Shown piece after piece: positions 16,371-25,357 of a DNA stretch of 64,000 bases; positions within the stretch are counted from its first letter, which is position 1, and each line of letters opens with the position of its first letter. The position numbers and the translations under genes were made by a program. Source of the DNA: Pseudomonas bijieensis (GTDB taxonomy: Bacteria; Pseudomonadota; Gammaproteobacteria; Pseudomonadales; Pseudomonadaceae); assembly GCF_013347965.1 (NCBI RefSeq), contig NZ_CP048810.1, positions 434,001 through 498,000 of the forward strand, in the 5' to 3' direction. Below the pieces are notes generated by a model. The model saw only the letters and a program-made list of their open reading frames with translations, was not told the DNA's origin and made no database searches.

Positions 16371-17438
16371 ATGTTTTATCGAGAAGCAGGCCAGTTCAAC
16401 ACTCGTTATGCCCAGGACCGTCGGGTCTTCGCGCTGCGCCAGGACCGTCACGGGCTGGCCGCGTTGCTGCTGTTTGCCTTCGTCGTGGTGCCCTGGCTGG
16501 GCAATGACTACTGGTTCAGCGCGATCCTGATTCCGTTCCTGGTGCTGTCCCTGGCCGGGTTGGGGCTCAATTTGCTCACCGGTTATGCCGGGCAGTTGTC
16601 CCTCGGTTCGGCGGCGTTCATGGCGGTGGGGGCCTTTGCCACCTACAACCTCGAAGTGCGGGTCGCCGGCTTGCCGTTGCTGGTCAGCATTGCCCTGGGT
16701 GGCTTGACGGCAGCGCTGGTGGCATTGCTGTTCGGCCTGCCGAGCCTGCGCATCAAAGGTTTCTACCTGCTGGTTTCGACCCTGGCGGCGCAGTTCTTCG
16801 TGACCTGGGCGCTGACCCGCTTCAGTTGGTTTTCCAACAACAGCGCCTCGGGCGTGATCAGCGCGCCGCGCCTGGAAGTCTTCGGGGTCAACCTGGACGC
16901 GCCGGCCGGCCGCTATCTGTTGACCCTGGGCGTGGTGGTGGCGCTGTTCTGGCTGGGCAAGAACCTGGTGCGCAGCGAGCTGGGGCGCAACTGGATGGCG
17001 GTGCGCGACATGGACACCGCCGCAGCGGTGATCGGTATTCCATTGGCGAAAACCAAGCTGCTGGCGTTCGCCATCAGTGGCTTTTTCCTTGGGGTGGCTG
17101 GCGCGCTCTGGGCCTTCGCTTACCTGGGGACGGTGGAGCCCCATGGCTTCGACCTCAATCGCTCGTTCCAGATCCTGTTCATCATCATTATCGGTGGCCT
17201 CGGCAGCCTGCTGGGCAACTTTCTCGGCGCGGCCTTCATCGTGCTGTTTCCGGTGTTGCTCTCGAACCTCGTGTCGCTGCTGCCCGGCGGACTGGTGGAC
17301 GCCGGGCAGGTGGAAAACCTGCAGAAGATGATATTCGGCGCCCTGATCATCCTGTTTCTGATCAAGGAACCAGAGGGCCTTGCGCGCCTCTGGCAGAGAT
17401 TTCGCCAGCGCGCACGGCTGTGGCCGTTGCGCTACTGA
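16371..17438 (+). CDS. ABC importer permease, LivM-like
   Basis: The 355-residue permease has an extended polar N-terminus of about 30 residues and then multiple helices. Family blocks include LLTGYAGQLSLGSAAFMAVGAFA (about 65-87), FGLPSLRIKGFYLLVSTLAAQF (about 122-143) and IIIGGLGSLLGNFLGAAFIVLFPVLL near residues 265-290. It begins 11 bp after the LivH-like stop. The C-terminus ends in a basic tail. Confidence 0.88.
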   Translation: MFYREAGQFNTRYAQDRRVFALRQDRHGLAALLLFAFVVVPWLGNDYWFSAILIPFLVLSLAGLGLNLLTGYAGQLSLGSAAFMAVGAFATYNLEVRVAGLPLLVSIALGGLTAALVALLFGLPSLRIKGFYLLVSTLAAQFFVTWALTRFSWFSNNSASGVISAPRLEVFGVNLDAPAGRYLLTLGVVVALFWLGKNLVRSELGRNWMAVRDMDTAAAVIGIPLAKTKLLAFAISGFFLGVAGALWAFAYLGTVEPHGFDLNRSFQILFIIIIGGLGSLLGNFLGAAFIVLFPVLLSNLVSLLPGGLVDAGQVENLQKMIFGALIILFLIKEPEGLARLWQRFRQRARLWPLRY

Positions 17439-17510
17439 GCGAACCGCACAACGCGGGTTTGCAGTTCCATTTTGTTGGCTCATCCATGGCTTCATAACAA
17501 GGAAAATCCG

Positions 17511-18837
17511 ATGTTCAAACGATCATTCGCCAGCAGCCTGGCGCTGGCCCTGAGCCTCACCGCCGCGGCCTTCACCGTCCAGGCGGACAACGAACAATAC
17601 TTCCCGCTGCAAAGCTATCGCGTCGGCCCTTATGCGGCCGGTGGCACGGGTTTTTTCGGCGGCTTCATCGACTACCTCAAGTACGTCAACGCCAACGGCG
17701 GCGTGAACGGCGTCAAGCTGACCTGGAGCGAGTGCGAAACCGAATATGTGGTCGAGAAAGGCGTGGAGTGCTACGAACGCCTGAAGAAAGGCTTGAACGG
17801 CGCACCCGCGGCGGCCACCAACCCGCTGTCGGTGGGTATTGCCTATGCCACGCTGGAACGCTCGACGGCCGACAAGCTGCCGCTGATCACCATCAACCAC
17901 GGACGCACGGATTCCACCGATGGCAGCGTGTTTCCCTACGTCTTCCCGTTGCAGTTGAACCCCTATTCGGAAGTGTCGGCGATCATCAACTACATCGGCC
18001 AACGCGCCGGGGGGCTGGACAAGCTCAAGGGCTTGAAGATTGTCACCCTGTATCACGGTTCGCCCTACGGCAAGGAAACCAATGAGGTCCTGCAAACCCT
18101 GGCCGACAAGTACGGCTTTACGCTGACCCTGCTGGAGGTGCCGCACCCGGGCAACGAACAGCAGTCGCAATGGCTGAATATCCGTCGGGAAAAACCCGAC
18201 TGGGTGATCCTGCGCGGTTGGGGAGTGATGAACCCGGTGGCGCTGAAAACCGCGCAGAAGGTCGGGTTCCCGGCGGACCATATCATCGGCAATATCTGGA
18301 GCAACTCCGAAGATGACGCCGCGCCGGCAGGTGCCGCGGCCAAGGGCTTCATCGCCATCACTACGCACCCCTCGGGCACCGATTTCCCGGTGTTGCAGGG
18401 CATCAAGAAACAAGTGGTCGACGCCGGCCAGGGCGACCTGGCCGACCCCAAGCGATTCGGTACGGTGTATTACAACCTCGGCGTGGTCAACGGCATCCTC
18501 AACGTCGAGGCGGTGCGCATTGCCCAGCAGAAGTTCGGCAAGCAGCCGCTGACCGGTGAACAGGTGCGCTGGGGGGTTCGAGAACCTCAAGCTCGACGAC
18601 GCCCGACTCAAGGAACTGGGGGCGCTGGGCCTGGTGCAGCCGTTGCAGTTGTCGTGCTCGGACCATGAAGGCGGGGGCGCGGTGCGCTTCCAGCAATGGG
18701 ACGGCAGCCAGTGGAAGCTGATCAGTGACTGGGTGCAGGCCGACCGCGCCTTGCTGCGGCCGATCATCGAAGCGTCTTCGCACCAGTACGCCCGGGAAAA
18801 AGGCATTACCCCACGCGATTGCAGTAAGGAGTCCTGA
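17511..18837 (+). pseudogene. ABC importer substrate-binding protein (LivK-like), frameshifted
   Basis: The frame starts at ATG 17511 with a Sec signal peptide (SSLALALSLTAAAFTVQA) and reads as a type I periplasmic binding protein of the Liv/amide family up to GEQVRWG near 18576. There a run of six G (18571-18576) shifts the frame and the product would end in an unrelated tail at 18675. The family continuation FENLKLDDARLKELG resumes in the next frame and runs to the TGA at 18835-18837. With five G the protein would be a normal 441 residues. This is either a sequencing or assembly error or a recent or slippage-prone mutation. Its ligand would define what the importer carries. Confidence 0.8.
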
Positions 18838-18856
18838 GTACCCGTCGAATAGTTTT

Positions 18857-18884
18857 GTGGCAAGGGAGCTTGCTCCCTTGCCAC
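18857..18884. terminator. Perfect hairpin between convergent genes
   Basis: Thirteen-base arms beginning GTGGCAAGGGAGC pair exactly around a TT loop. The hairpin lies between the ends of the LivK-like gene and the convergent sfnR. It lacks a T-tract and resembles the core of the second repeat family in this window, so it may be a solo repeat that also hinders read-through. Confidence 0.6.
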
Positions 18885-18900
18885 GGAACCCCCTGGTAGC

Positions 18901-20004
18901 TCAGGTCGACAGATTGATCACCTGGCCATCCTGCGTGCTCAGTGCCGGGCGGCGTCGATTGACCACCAGCTCGCCAATCCTGATCAGCAACGTTCGCGTG
19001 ACGTTTCGGCTCAGGCCCAACAGGCTGGCGGTGTGGACTTGGTTGCAGTTGGCATATCGATAGGCCGCGCGCAACAGCTCGGCCTCGACCTTTTCATACA
19101 AATCGCCATGCTCCTGCTCGAGCAGTTTCTCAAAGGCTTTGTGCAACAGCTCCTCCGCACTTTGAGGCGTAGATTGCGGTGGGTTGTCCTGGCGTTCGAT
19201 ACGAAAGTTCGACAGATGCAAGTCCTGCGCGCCGATCACGTTGTGGCGGCAAATCAGCAGTGTGTGGTGGATGACGTTTTCCAGCTCGCGGATATTCCCC
19301 GGCCAGGAATAGTCGAGCAATTTGCGCTGGGCCTGGGCATCCAGCGTCACTTCGCCGTGCCCGAGCCGGCGGCTGTACTCCGTAATGAAGTGGCGTATCA
19401 GCGGCAGGATGTCACCGGGGCGTTCGCGCAAGGGCTTGAGCACCAGGCTGACCACGTTCAGGCGGTAATAAAGATCTTCGCGAAAGTGCCCGGCATTGAT
19501 GGCTTTTTCCAGCTGCACGTTGGTGGCCGCCAGCACGCGCACATTGATCTTGATGCTCTTGCGCGAACCCAGCCGGACCACCTCGCGCTCCTGGAGAACC
19601 CGGAGCAGCTTGACCTGGATCGGCAACGGCAAATCACCGATTTCATCCAGGAACAACGTCCCGCCGTCCGCTTCCTCGAACCAACCGGCCTTGGCCGTCA
19701 GCGCACCGGTAAAGGCGCCTTTTTCATGGCCGAACAGCTCGGCCTCCACCAGGGTCTCGGAAAACGCGCCGCAGTTGACCGCAACGAACGGCTTGTGGCG
19801 ACGGGCGCTGAGGTTGTGCACGTGGCGCGCCACCAGTTCCTTGCCGGTTCCGGTCTGGCCGATGATCAGCACGCTGGCGTCACTGGGCGCTACTTGTTGC
19901 AGGTGAGCCAGCAAAGCGCGGGAGGTGGGGTCTTCGAAGACCTGGGCCGTGGCACGAATGGAAGTGGCAAGGCCAGGGGAGGGAGGTAGCGTTAGAAGCT
20001 GCAT
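18901..20004 (-). CDS. sfnR: Sigma-54-dependent activator SfnR
   Basis: The 367-residue activator has no N-terminal sensory domain: the AAA+ core starts almost at once. Walker A is IGQTGTGKE (about 48-56), the sigma-54-contacting GAFTGA loop is intact (about 95-100), Walker B is GGTLFLDEIGD, and the arginine-finger region is REDLYYRLN. A Fis-type helix-turn-helix (CNQVHTASLLGLSRNVTRTLL) ends the protein. This architecture and the location match SfnR of dimethyl sulfone-using Pseudomonas, where control is through sulfur limitation rather than a ligand domain. It is convergent with the operon it probably activates. Confidence 0.88.
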   Translation of the reverse strand: MQLLTLPPSPGLATSIRATAQVFEDPTSRALLAHLQQVAPSDASVLIIGQTGTGKELVARHVHNLSARRHKPFVAVNCGAFSETLVEAELFGHEKGAFTGALTAKAGWFEEADGGTLFLDEIGDLPLPIQVKLLRVLQEREVVRLGSRKSIKINVRVLAATNVQLEKAINAGHFREDLYYRLNVVSLVLKPLRERPGDILPLIRHFITEYSRRLGHGEVTLDAQAQRKLLDYSWPGNIRELENVIHHTLLICRHNVIGAQDLHLSNFRIERQDNPPQSTPQSAEELLHKAFEKLLEQEHGDLYEKVEAELLRAAYRYANCNQVHTASLLGLSRNVTRTLLIRIGELVVNRRRPALSTQDGQVINLST

Positions 20005-20313
20005 GACGGTGGCCCGTTAATGAGATTGCCGTGACTGAAGTAGGGCGTGCCATCGCTCCTTGATGACAACACCGCAGGAAGCCATTGGGCTTAAGCTGTA
20101 ATTTAAATGATCTAAAAAATATAAAACAAATAACCTTTAGTTATTTGCTTAGGGCTATGTCCGCAAGGATGCAACGCTGGACTGATAGCCCTGGTAGCGA
20201 TAGCGGCAATCAATCGAAGGTACGGTAAAAAGTTTTATTGACTAAAAAATAACATCGAGTAATTATTTCCCTGCATCTGCTTTCACGCAGAGTCATTTCG
20301 CAGGGGCAACCCG
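20005..20313. other. A+T-rich divergent intergenic region
   Basis: The 309 bp between the starts of sfnR and the serine hydrolase gene hold no credible gene. The segment 20095-20150 is strikingly A+T-rich. It contains an inverted repeat at 20127-20147 and a similar but looser one at 20247-20268. The promoters of both genes presumably lie here, but I cannot place them with confidence. Confidence 0.6.
20127..20147. promoter_or_regulatory. Inverted repeat, candidate operator
   Basis: CAAATAAC and GTTATTTG form perfect 8-bp arms around a 5-bp spacer. A related pair, AAATAA (20247-20252) and TTATTT (20263-20268), lies 120 bp on, close to the serine hydrolase start. Repetition of the same half-site suggests a regulator-binding pair. 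The regulator is unknown; the TetR protein encoded at 24.2 kb is a candidate. Confidence 0.4.
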
Positions 20314-21573
20314 ATGAATCAGAACACCGCGCCTTCATTGGCCTGTCTTTACGTCGAGACTCACGAGTCGTCTGACACCCACACGGCGCCTTCGCTCATG
20401 CAAGGTTTTCCCGCCGAACCCCACCGCCGCGTCACCTGGCACAACTGGATGAGCCCGCCGTTCAACCAATGGGGCTTCCGCAACCTGGCCCGCTTGCGTC
20501 CTTCCATCGACGTGCAGGCCGGCACCGGGCCGGTCAGCGCCTTCAAGCAGGCGCTCCAGCCGCTGGATGAGCTGCACTTCGACAGCGAGTGTGGCTTGAG
20601 CATCAGCGTGATCGACCACCTGATCGCCAGCCAGACCGATGCTTTCCTGGTCCTCAAGGGCGACACCGTACTGTTCGAGCGCTACTTCAACGGCCAGCGT
20701 CCCCGGGACCGGCACATCATGTTCTCGGTGACCAAGTCGCTGATCGGGGCGTTGGGCGAACAACTGGTCTGCGAAGGCCTGCTGGATCCGATGCTGACGG
20801 CCGCACACTACGTACCGGAACTGGCGGGCAGCGCGTTCGGCGATGCGACCGTGCGCCAGCTGTTCGACATGGCGGTAGCCGTCGATTACAGCGAAGTCTA
20901 TGAGGATCCGGATTCAGAGAGTTCCCAATACGGTTACGCCTGCGGTTTCCAGCCGGCACCGGCGCAGTACACGACGTTCGAATCCCTCTACCAGTACTTG
21001 CCTTCACTGCGCAAACGCGGCAGTCACGGTGGCTTTTTCCATTACGTGACGGCCACCACCGAGGCGTTGGCCTGGGTCATGGAGCGGGCCTCTGGCAAGG
21101 CTTGCCACCAGTTGCTGCAGGCAGTCTGGAGCCAGTTGGGCTGTGAGCGTGACGGCTATTTCCTGGCCGACCCCTGGGGGCGCAGCGTAGCCGGTGCCGG
21201 GTTCAGTGCGACCTTGCGTGACATGGCGCGTTTCGGTCGCCTGCTGGTCAACGATGGTCGCCGGGACGGGCGACAACTGCTCTCGGCCGAGGCGCTCGCC
21301 GGTATCGCCGCCGGGGCCGATCCGGCGATCTACGCCGCATCCCCCGACTTCTCGAGCTGGACCCCTGGTGCGTCCTACCGCAGCCAGTGGTATGTCTTCA
21401 ACGACCACAGCCAGGCGCTCATGGCCGGTGGCATCCATGGCCAATACCTGTTCATCGACAAACCGTCCGGCGTGGTGATCGTCAAGCAGTCGTCCCTGGA
21501 CGATGCCGTCAGCCCATTCGACGGCGACAGCGTGCGCATGCTGCGTGCCATCGCAGCGCACCTGACGCCCTGA
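20314..21573 (+). CDS. Serine hydrolase, beta-lactamase/NylB-like family
   Basis: The protein of 419 residues has the class C beta-lactamase/penicillin-recognising fold. S138-V-T-K141 is the SxxK nucleophile motif. DYSEVYEDPD places Y192 in a position and context reminiscent of the tyrosine of NylB-type 6-aminohexanoate-dimer hydrolases. There is no signal peptide, so it is cytoplasmic like NylB. Such enzymes cleave amides or esters of small molecules. Downstream genes encode an outer-membrane channel, an amine-type binding protein and an amino-acid permease, so an amide releasing an amino acid or amine is a plausible substrate. The actual reaction is unknown. Confidence 0.78.
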   Translation: MNQNTAPSLACLYVETHESSDTHTAPSLMQGFPAEPHRRVTWHNWMSPPFNQWGFRNLARLRPSIDVQAGTGPVSAFKQALQPLDELHFDSECGLSISVIDHLIASQTDAFLVLKGDTVLFERYFNGQRPRDRHIMFSVTKSLIGALGEQLVCEGLLDPMLTAAHYVPELAGSAFGDATVRQLFDMAVAVDYSEVYEDPDSESSQYGYACGFQPAPAQYTTFESLYQYLPSLRKRGSHGGFFHYVTATTEALAWVMERASGKACHQLLQAVWSQLGCERDGYFLADPWGRSVAGAGFSATLRDMARFGRLLVNDGRRDGRQLLSAEALAGIAAGADPAIYAASPDFSSWTPGASYRSQWYVFNDHSQALMAGGIHGQYLFIDKPSGVVIVKQSSLDDAVSPFDGDSVRMLRAIAAHLTP

Positions 21574-21609
21574 CTTCATCCGATAACCACAAGAGTCTTG
21601 CGTTCCGCT

Positions 21610-21652
21610 CACCTGGCCTAGCCAGGTGTTGGCGCGGTTTTGCGCGCCTTTC
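21610..21652 (+). terminator. Two consecutive hairpins between the hydrolase and porin genes
   Basis: CACCTGGC/GCCAGGTG (21610-21628, 3-nt loop) is followed at once by GGCGCG/CGCGCC (21631-21648) and TTTC. The pair lies in the 117-bp gap inside an apparent operon. It may be a partial terminator or an mRNA-stabilising element rather than a full stop. Confidence 0.5.
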
Positions 21653-21690
21653 ACTGCCCTGTAACAACAATAATCACACAGGAGCTCCAT

Positions 21691-23028
21691 ATGGTTTCCA
21701 TGACGCGTTTGTCCCGAACGTTCCTCATGCTCGGGTTACCCTTGACCGCCCAGGCTGCATGGGCGGGCTACACCTTCGAGGAGGGCAACCTCAAGGGTGA
21801 GGTCAACTTGAGTGCCGGTGGCGCCATCCTCTCTACCCGCAACGTCAACTTTGGCGGCGGCGTGGTGGATATGCGCAGCGGCAAGAATCGCGGCACGAAA
21901 ATCGACTGGCAGGAGTTCTACGTCAAGCCAGGCGTCAAGTTGGAATACGCCGTGCAGCCGGATTTCAGCCTGCTGGCCGGCGGCTCACTGGTGGGGGCGA
22001 CCACCTTCGGTGATGGCGATGCCGGTGGCTTCACCCGCAGCTCCGATGGCAAGGTGTCGACCGAAGAGTTCTATGGCGGTTTCCGCGCAGGGGAGTGGAC
22101 GGTGACGGGCGGTCGCCAGAACTACATGATCGGCAACGGTTTCATCGTGATGGATGGCAACCTCGACCAGTTGAACGACGGCGCCTATTGGCTCGCCCCG
22201 CGTACCGCCTTCAAGGATTCGGCGGTGGTCGCCTGGGACCATGGCGCGCTGAAAGTCCAGGGCTTCAGCCTGGGAACCGACAGCGACCTGGGGGACTTTC
22301 GCATGAGCGGCGCGAACCTGGACTACAACCTCGACGACCAGGTGACGCTCGGGGCCACGGTGTTGAAGGTCAAGGCCATGGGACCCAAGGGCAGTACGTT
22401 ACCGCGCCGCCGCGATGGCATGCTGGTGTACAACGTGCGGGCCTTGAACGCCAAGCTGCCGGGTATCCCGGACCTGACCCTCAACGCCGAATATGCCCTG
22501 GAGCGCGGCAGTGGCGAAGGCGTGGACTACGATGCCGAGGCCTGGTACGGCCAGGCCGATTACACCTTCAGCACGCTGCCGCTGACCCCGGTCATTGGCT
22601 ACCGCTACGCGAGTTTTTCCGGCGACGACAACCTCACGGACAACCGCCAGAAAGCCTGGGATCCGTTGAGCAAGGGCTTCGTCGACTGGAGCACCTGGCT
22701 GATCGGCGATGTCGTCGGCAACTACCTGCTGTTCAACAGCAACGAAAACGTCCAACAGTTCTCGCTCAAGACCCACCTCAACGAAACCCTCACCCTTGGT
22801 GCGATTCACTACCAGTTCTGGCTCGACGAAAAAAACTACATGGGTACCGCCGTCAGCGACCGGCGTTTTGCCGACGAGAGTGTAGTCTTCCTCGATTGGG
22901 CACCGTCGAAGTCGCTGTCCACCTCACTGTCCTATAACTGGGTCAAGCCCATGGCAGCGGCCAAGCAGGTCTTCGGCGACGACCGGAAATTCAGCGCGCT
23001 GGAACTCTACTTCACCTACCGCTATTAA
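21691..23028 (+). CDS. Outer-membrane beta-barrel protein (alginate-export-like)
   Basis: The 445-residue product has a signal peptide ending TAQAAWA (about residue 24). It then shows alternating amphipathic strands rich in Tyr, Trp and Gly, and a C-terminal aromatic ending (LELYFTYRY), all typical of outer-membrane barrels. The WQEFYVKPGVKLEY and GGRQNYMIGNGFIV segments are reminiscent of alginate-export/OprD-like channels, but I would not assign a substrate. The ATG at 21691 has GGAG 6 bases upstream. In context it is probably the outer-membrane uptake channel for the substrate handled by the neighbouring hydrolase and binding protein. Confidence 0.75.
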   Translation: MVSMTRLSRTFLMLGLPLTAQAAWAGYTFEEGNLKGEVNLSAGGAILSTRNVNFGGGVVDMRSGKNRGTKIDWQEFYVKPGVKLEYAVQPDFSLLAGGSLVGATTFGDGDAGGFTRSSDGKVSTEEFYGGFRAGEWTVTGGRQNYMIGNGFIVMDGNLDQLNDGAYWLAPRTAFKDSAVVAWDHGALKVQGFSLGTDSDLGDFRMSGANLDYNLDDQVTLGATVLKVKAMGPKGSTLPRRRDGMLVYNVRALNAKLPGIPDLTLNAEYALERGSGEGVDYDAEAWYGQADYTFSTLPLTPVIGYRYASFSGDDNLTDNRQKAWDPLSKGFVDWSTWLIGDVVGNYLLFNSNENVQQFSLKTHLNETLTLGAIHYQFWLDEKNYMGTAVSDRRFADESVVFLDWAPSKSLSTSLSYNWVKPMAAAKQVFGDDRKFSALELYFTYRY

Positions 23029-23067
23029 GTGCCGCGAGCCTTCGCGGCCGCGCTGGAGTGTTTGATC

Positions 23068-24171
23068 ATGAGTACGTTTTTGCGTAACACCTTGCTGGGC
23101 GCTGTTGTTTCGATGCTGATCAGTGGTGCGAGCCTGGCCGAAGAGCGGACGGTGCGAATCTACAATTGGATCGAGTACCTGCCGCCGGAAATCCTCAAGA
23201 GTTTCCAGGAGGAAACGGGCATCCGTCCCATCTACGACGTCTTCGATAGCGTCGAGACCTTGGAGTCCAAGCTCCTGACCGGCAACTCCGGGTATGACGT
23301 GGTGTACCCGAGCAGTTCCAACGTCAGTCACCTGATTGCCGCCGGTGCCGTGCAGCCCCTGGACCGCAGCCAATTGCCGAACTGGCAGCATCTGGACCCC
23401 GAGTTCATGAAGTCCCTGGAAGCGGTAGGCGATCCAGGCAACCGTTATGCGGCGCCGTATCTGTGGGGCACGACCCTGATCGGCTACAACGTCGACAAGG
23501 TTCGGCAGGTGCTCGGCGCGGATGTGCAAATGAACACCTGGGACATCCTGTTCAAGGAGGAGAACATGGCCAAGCTGGCCAGTTGCGGCGTGGGTCTGCT
23601 CGACGCCGCCAACGAGATCGTACCCATTGCCTTGCACTACGAAGGGCTGGACCCCAATAGTCAGAAACGTGAGGACTACCCGAAGGCGCAGACGGCCATG
23701 CTCAAGGTTCGCCCCTACATCACCTATTTCAATTCGTCACGCTACGGCATGGACCTGGCCAACGGCGAGATCTGCGTAGGGGTGGGCTGGTCGGGCGGCG
23801 TGGCGTTGGCCAAGCGACTGGCTGAAGACGCTGGGAAGGGAGTCAAGGTGGAAATGGCGCTACCCAAGGAGGGCGCACCGATGTGGTCGGACGTCATGAT
23901 GGTGCCCACCAATGCGCCCCATGCCACGGAGGCCTACGCGTTCATCAACTACATCTTGCGTCCGGATGTCATTGCCCGGATCAGCAACAAGATCGGTTAC
24001 CCCAACCCGAACAAGGACGCCACGGCGTTGGTCAATGCTGAAATTCGCAACAACCCCGCCATGTATGTGCCGGACGAGGCGCGCAAGACCTTGTTCGCGT
24101 TGGAGCCAGTACCCGCCGCTGTGGAACGGATCCGCACCCGTACCTGGATCAGCATCAAGACCCATCAGTGA
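23068..24171 (+). CDS. Spermidine/putrescine-type periplasmic binding protein (PotF/SpuD-like)
   Basis: The 367-residue protein has a Sec signal peptide (LLGAVVSMLISGASLA) followed by a type 2 binding fold opening VRIYNWIEYLPPEILKSFQEETGI. YDVVYPSSSNVSHLI and later GVGWSGGVALA and MMVPTNAPHATEAYAFINYILRPDV are characteristic of the PotD/PotF family. These proteins deliver polyamines or related amines to ABC permeases. No cognate ATPase or permease is encoded beside it, so it is an orphan that may feed a remote transporter or act in sensing. It starts 39 bp after the porin gene and is probably cotranscribed with it. Confidence 0.85.
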   Translation: MSTFLRNTLLGAVVSMLISGASLAEERTVRIYNWIEYLPPEILKSFQEETGIRPIYDVFDSVETLESKLLTGNSGYDVVYPSSSNVSHLIAAGAVQPLDRSQLPNWQHLDPEFMKSLEAVGDPGNRYAAPYLWGTTLIGYNVDKVRQVLGADVQMNTWDILFKEENMAKLASCGVGLLDAANEIVPIALHYEGLDPNSQKREDYPKAQTAMLKVRPYITYFNSSRYGMDLANGEICVGVGWSGGVALAKRLAEDAGKGVKVEMALPKEGAPMWSDVMMVPTNAPHATEAYAFINYILRPDVIARISNKIGYPNPNKDATALVNAEIRNNPAMYVPDEARKTLFALEPVPAAVERIRTRTWISIKTHQ

Positions 24172-24178
24172 TCAGCGT

Positions 24179-24202
24179 GACCCGGCGCTGCGGCGCCGGG
24201 TC
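24179..24202. terminator. Strong hairpin between convergent genes
   Basis: GACCCGGCGC and GCGCCGGGTC form a perfect 10-bp stem with a 4-nt TGCG loop. It lies 8 bp after the binding-protein stop and 20 bp before the end of the convergent TetR gene. There is no T-tract, so efficiency is uncertain. Confidence 0.6.
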
Positions 24203-24222
24203 CGTATCGGTGGGTGACGCCC

Positions 24223-24834
24223 TCAGGCGCGCATGCCCAGGAAGAGCAGTTCGGTGATACGCCGGACCTGGGTGGAGTGGGCCTCGATATCCGGCTGTTC
24301 CTGGTTGACCAGCCTGAACAGCTGTAAGTGCGAATAGTCGTTCAACAGGAACGCGGCGAGGTCGACGTCCAGATCAGCGCGCAACTTGCCAGCCTCTTGC
24401 AACTCCCTGATCAGCCCGCTGATCTCGGCCCTGAGCGCATCGTTCATGGCGCGATAACCTTCGGGCAACCCGTTGTCGCCACCGAACAGGATCAGCGGCA
24501 GCAATTCGCGCCAAAGGCTTGGGTGCATGACTTCCAGCGCATAACCGGTGAGCAACCGCTCCAGATAACACAGCGCTTCGACCGGATCCTCGATTTCAGG
24601 CATCTGGCTGCGGGTGTCCGTAAGTGCGCGCTGGTCGGCGTCATGCAGGATTTCGAGGATGATTTCCTGTTTGTTGCCGAAGTACTTGAACACGGTGGGA
24701 GCCGATACGCCGGCCTGGTTGGCGATCTGTTCGATGGTGGTGTTCTGGAAACCCTGGCGCTCGAACAGTTCGACCGCTGCCTTGCTGATGGCTTGGCGGC
24801 GTTCGGCTTTTTGACGTTCACGCAGTCCGCTCAC
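24223..24834 (-). CDS. TetR family transcriptional regulator
   Basis: The 203-residue protein has a TetR N-terminal helix-turn-helix (AISKAAVELFERQGFQNTTIEQIANQAGVSAPTVFKYFGNKQEI, about residues 15-58). An all-helical ligand domain follows with no recognisable subgroup signature. It lies between the hydrolase-porin-binding-protein genes and the GABA-type permease, and is divergent from the permease. Control of one or both units is a reasonable inference. Confidence 0.88.
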   Translation of the reverse strand: MSGLRERQKAERRQAISKAAVELFERQGFQNTTIEQIANQAGVSAPTVFKYFGNKQEIILEILHDADQRALTDTRSQMPEIEDPVEALCYLERLLTGYALEVMHPSLWRELLPLILFGGDNGLPEGYRAMNDALRAEISGLIRELQEAGKLRADLDVDLAAFLLNDYSHLQLFRLVNQEQPDIEAHSTQVRRITELLFLGMRA

Positions 24835-25357
24835 GGGAGGTCCTTGTCATTGAAATAAAAAAGAGGCGACCGGAGCAATGCCAGCCAGTTGCAGATCAAC
24901 CTGTGGGAGCGAGCCTGCTCGCGATTGCACTGAAGCAGCCAACATTGACGTTGACTGACACTCCGCAATCGCGAGCAGGCTCGCTCCCACCGGTGTTATG
25001 GCGGATAGCAATAGCACCTGATGCCCCACGCAAAATACTTAACCCAGTAAAGTTTTTAAAGGGTTTATTTCGTTTACGCCCCTCAAGGACTTGGCTGAAT
25101 GCCACGGTCCAGACGCCTGGCAAGAGGCAAAACGCCATGCCCCACGTGGCGACATCAGGCACAGAGGTGGCGCGTTCAGGTAACTGACTGGGGAGAAAAC
25201 ACAGGTAACGTGGCGCGACTTTTCACCGCAAGTGCGCACGTTCGCCCAGGGTGGATCAACACAACCAAGCGGTATCGCTTTCAGGAGGAGCGAGAAAACC
25301 AGCAACACCGACTGTCCCTGCGCGCGTCTCAATGTTCGATCACAAGAGAATAAGAAA
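24835..25357. other. Intergenic region with REP doublet and permease leader
   Basis: The 523 bp between the divergent TetR and permease starts contain a REP doublet (24902-24990). Beyond it, an A+T-rich patch around 25035-25075 is a likely promoter area for the permease. Frames open here look like shadows and I see no gene. Confidence 0.6.
24902..24990. repeat. REP doublet
   Basis: A plus-oriented REP (24902-24926) and a near-perfect minus-oriented copy (24967-24990) flank about 40 bp. Both carry the CTCGCGATTG ending, so they are a matched pair. Confidence 0.9.
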
